From Channallabes apus (taxonomy: Eukaryota > Chordata > Actinopteri > Siluriformes > Clariidae), in NCBI GenBank assembly GCA_030522415.1, contig CM060130.1:23759965-23823964 (forward strand): a stretch of 64,000 nt of DNA. The letters are read 5' to 3'. The translations under genes and the position numbers were made by a program. The first letter of the stretch is position 1. Every line of letters starts with the position of its first letter. Below the pieces are notes generated by a model. It had not been told where the DNA came from. It made no database searches and saw only the letters and a list, made by a program, of their open reading frames with translations. Of the stretch, positions 60,801-64,000 are shown one piece after another.

Positions 60801-63800
60801 GAGGAGAGAGATACTCGCTGGGTCACCTTCGTCTCTCCGCCATCACCACCAACTCCTCCCGTTTCACGGTTCAGGTACACCTCCAGGTTGGCCACAAACG
60901 GGTCCGAAGTGCTGCATTCATCGACTCCGGGGCAGCAGGTAACTTCATAGACTCCGCATATGCAAAAACCCTGGGGGTAAAACTTGAGGCGTTATCCCAG
61001 CCCGTTCGCATCACCTCTGTCGACGGTCGCCCCCTCTCCACCAGCCCAATCAGCACCCGAACCGAACCCATCACCGTCTCCATCAACCAACACCATGAAC
61101 AGCTAAAATTCTTCGTCACCTCCATCTCGTCACCACCCATCATCCTTGGTCATCCCTGGCTGCTCCAGCATGACCCCCTAATCTCCTGGACCCAGAACCA
61201 GATCCTTCAGTGGGACGCGACCTGCAACGAACTATGCCTACGGGCAGCGGCTGGGACATGCTCTAGGGAGTCCGAGGCCCCCGACGTCGACACCAACTCC
61301 ATCCCCGAGCCGTATCGAGACCTATCGGAGGTTTTCTGCAGGCGACGAGCCACCCATCTTCCTCCTCATCGTCCATACGACCTCGCCATAGACCTCCAAC
61401 CCGGTACGATCCCCCCCCGCGGCCATCTCTACTCACTCACACCCACTGAGACCCAGGTGATGGAGGAATATGTAAACAACACCCTGCGCCAAGGCACCAT
61501 CAGGCCCTCCTCCTCACCTGCCGCCGCGGGGTTCTTCTTCATGAAGAAGAGAGGCGGTGAACTTCGCCCTTGTGTCGACTATCAGGGGCTCAACCATCTC
61601 ACCATCAAAAACAGACATCCTCTGCCTCTTACCAACTCAGCCCTGGACGCCCTCTCTGGCGCCACCGTCTTTACGAAGTTGGACCTCCGGAGCGCCTACA
61701 ACTTGGTGCGCATCAGAGAGGGCGATGAGTGGAAGACGGCGTTCATCACCCCCACCGGACATTATGAAACCCTCATCATCCCATTCGGACTGTGCAATGC
61801 CCCCGCCGCATTCCAACACTTCATTAATGACGTCCTTTGGGACATGCTCGGTCGGTGGGCATTCGCTTACCTGGACGATATTTTAATTTATTCACACACC
61901 ATGGAAGAACACACCCAGCACGTCAGGGCGGTTCTAAAGAGATTACTCGCCCACCAACTGTACTGTAAGTTGGAAAAGTGCGCTTTTCACGAGCGCTCCA
62001 CCACGTTCCTGGGTTTTGTCATCTCGCCCCAGGGTGTGGCCATGGACCCGCAGAACCTAGAGGTTGTGCGTCATTGGCCCCTACCCAAGACCCTCAAACA
62101 GCTTCAGTGGTTTCTCGGGTTTGCGAACTTCTATCGTCGCTTTATCCGGGACTACAGTACAGTTGCCGCCCCCCTAACCGCACTGACCCGTCCCTCCTCT
62201 CTCCCTTTTCACCTCAACCCGCCAGCTGTCTCCGCTTTCCGATCACTTTGTCACCGCTTCACCACTGCACCGATTCTCCACCACCCAGATGTCAATAAAC
62301 CATTCGTTGTAGAGGTGGATGCTTCAGATGTGGGCGCTGAAGCTATCCTCTCACAGCAAGGTCCAGACCAAAAACTACACCCATGTGGTTTTTTCTCCAG
62401 AAAATTCGACTCCACTCAGCAGCGATACGGGGTAGGGGACCGCGAACTGCTGGCCATAAAGTGGGCTCTGGAGGAGTGGCGTCACTGGCTCCAGGGCGTC
62501 AGTGAGCCATTCATAGTCTGGACGGACCATCAAAATTTAATCACCATCAGAACCATCAAACAGTTAAATCCACGACAGGCGCGGTGGGCATTATTCTTTG
62601 AGAACTACAACTTTCACCTCTCATACCGCCCGGGGTCCAAGAACACCAAAGCGGACGCCCTCTCCCGACAACTAGAGGTGGACCTCCCCCGGGCGGACCC
62701 CGCGCCTGTCCTCCCCTCTTCCAAGATCATCGCCCCCCTGCAACTGGACCTGGAAACGAGAGTGCACCAGGCACGAGGTACAGAGACCGAACCGGCAGGT
62801 GTGCCACCTGGACGACTCTTCGTGCCCGAAGGGATGAGACCAGAGGTTCTCCACTGGGGACACTCCTCTCCAATTTCAGGCCATCCAGGCACCCGACGGT
62901 CCCTCCAATTCATCCAGCGAGACTTCTGGTGGCCGTCCATGACGAGGGACGTCCAAGAGTTCGTTCAGGCATGCCCAGTGTGCGCCAGGGCAAAGAACAC
63001 CAATCAACTCTCTCCAGGAGAACTGCAACCACTTCCAGTCCCTCGACGGCCCTGGACGCACATTGCCGTGGACTTCATCACGGGCTTGCCGGCCTCTGAA
63101 GGAAAAGACACCATCCTCACGATCGTGGATTGGTTCTCTAAGACCGTGCATCTGGTGGCTCTCGCCGGACTCCCGTCAGCAAAGGAAACAGCAGAGCTGA
63201 TTTTAGAGCACGTAGTCCGTCTGCATGGGTTCCCCAACGATATCGTCTCGGACAGAGGGCCCCAGTTCACAGCCCGGTTCTGGAAGGCCTTCTGCCGTCT
63301 GATCGACTCCACCTGCAGTCTGTCCTCCGGATACCACCCACAGACTAACGGTCAGACGGAGCGGACCAACCAACAACTGGAGCGCTACCTGAGATGTTTC
63401 GTAGCGGACCGCCAGCGCTCCTGGGCACGCTACCTCATCTGGGCGGAACTATCACACAACCTCCACATCTCCTCTGCCACTAACCTAAGCCCATTTGAGG
63501 TATGCCACGGTTTCCAACCCTCCGTGTTCAACCACCCAGAGCCGGAGGTTGATGTACCGTCAGCCCAACAGTTGGTCCGCAGATGTCGGCGGCTCTGGAT
63601 TACGACCAACCAGGCCATCCAACGTGCCAATGCCCGCTACACCCACCAACATCGCCGCCGACATCCTCCGGGACGACTATACCACGTAGGTGACAAGGTA
63701 TGGCTGTCCACAAAAAATCTCCACCTCCACACCGAGTCAAAGAAGCTTTCCCCCAGATTCATCGGACCATACCACATCACCCACAGAATTAACCCTGTCA

Positions 63801-64000
63801 CCTACCGGCTCCAGCTGCCTGCGGCGCTCCGGATTCACCCAGTATTTCACCTATCCCAGTTCAAGCCCTTCATCACCTCACCCATGATTCCACCCAACCC
63901 GCCAGCTCCTCCTCCCCGGATCATCGACGGCGGTCCCGCCTACACCGTGCGCCGAATCCTTGACTCGCGCCCTCGGGGCAAAGGTACGCAATACCTGGTG
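60782..64000 (+). CDS. Gypsy pol: PR-RT-RH-IN-chromodomain, open to the window end
   Basis: Expressed as a gag-pol fusion by -1 frameshifting. Domains in order: aspartic protease [14 protein letters not shown] (near 60915); RT with [46 protein letters not shown] and catalytic YLDD (61869-61880); RNase [24 protein letters not shown] and WTDHQNL; integrase zinc-binding H-H-C-C (near 62850-62990); and core D-D-E at IAVDFITGL (63065), VSDRGPQF (63245) and [11 protein letters not shown] (63350). The GPY/F module follows ([20 protein letters not shown]), then a chromodomain start [20 protein letters not shown] at the window edge. All catalytic residues seen are intact and no stop occurs. Possibly active apart from the gag break. 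Confidence 0.9.

Larger units (their letters stand above)
59377..64000 (+). mobile_element. Chromodomain Ty3/gypsy element (sushi-like), 3' end off the window
   Basis: Inserted about 16 bp after the BEL pol stop. It has a 5' LTR (about 59377-59758), a self-complementary primer-binding site, gag with one CCHC knuckle, a -1 frameshift signal and pol in the order protease, RT, RNase H, integrase, chromodomain. The window ends inside the chromodomain. The pol frame has no stop over more than 1,070 codons, so the element is young. Only the gag frame is broken, at a C-homopolymer that could be an assembly error. Confidence 0.9.

Overview
The window looks like a repeat-rich stretch of a teleost fish chromosome. 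The evidence is intron-containing immune-type genes together with fish-typical transposons: L2-, Rex1-, Tx1- and RTE-type LINEs, a V-SINE-like SINE, CACTA and hAT DNA elements, BEL/Pao and a chromodomain Ty3/gypsy element. The species cannot be told from the sequence. There is nothing prokaryotic, no CRISPR array and no operon.

Layout. 1-4.2 kb: an L2/CR1-group LINE on the minus strand, with an intact esterase-type ORF1 and an EN-RT ORF2 broken by one stop. 4.2-6.0 kb: a fragment of another non-LTR ORF, a ~100-bp tandem repeat and an antisense 309-bp LTR. 6.3-10.2 kb: the last five visible exons of an NLRP1/CARD8-like gene (FIIND-UPA plus CARD), with a Tc1 relic in an intron. 10.7-14.8 kb: a complete 5-bp-TSD LTR element (here E1) that has no gag-pol but codes for a 732-aa protein built of 30-bp tandem repeats; a 1.17-kb TIR DNA transposon sits in one of its LTRs. 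15.7 kb: an orphan THAP-type first exon. 16.7 kb: a tRNA-Glu-headed SINE with a Rex1 tail. 19.2-25.4 kb: a decayed CACTA-like element with two broken genes. 25.4-28.8 kb: a Rex1-like LINE. 28.8-29.4 kb: a hAT MITE with 8-bp TSD. 30.8-34.3 kb: a decayed Tx1/L1-type LINE. 34.3 kb: a tRNA-Gly-headed V-SINE-like SINE with an RTE tail. 35.5-39.4 kb: a long palindromic element split by a 3-kb CACT...AGTG element. 40.1-43.1 kb: exons of a butyrophilin/MOG-like immunoglobulin gene, followed to 51.6 kb by a tandem duplication, two copies of a DNA element and an RTE LINE. 51.6-64 kb: a nested LTR complex with a BEL/Pao solo LTR split by a second repeat-coding LTR element (E2), then an internally deleted BEL/Pao element, then a young chromodomain gypsy element that runs off the window end with an open pol.

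The main result concerns E1, E2 and the gypsy element. All three have, one base (G) after the 5' LTR, a 10-11-nt primer-binding site exactly complementary to a stretch lying 29-31 bp downstream of the TATA box, i.e. at the predicted 5' end of their own RNA. This is the layout of Tf1/sushi-type self-priming. The gypsy element also has a GGGAAAC slippery heptamer just before the gag stop, with pol in the -1 frame. E1 and E2 have no gag-pol, yet both code for a protein with the same N-terminal motif (AE-PP-D-F-GG), a coiled coil, proline-rich tandem repeats with PPPGF, and the same C-terminal motif (WGG-PGPP-LR-S-W-GG). They look like two members of one family of non-autonomous, protein-coding LTR elements that probably borrow the machinery of sushi-type gypsy elements. 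I know of no description of this family, but I could not search for one.
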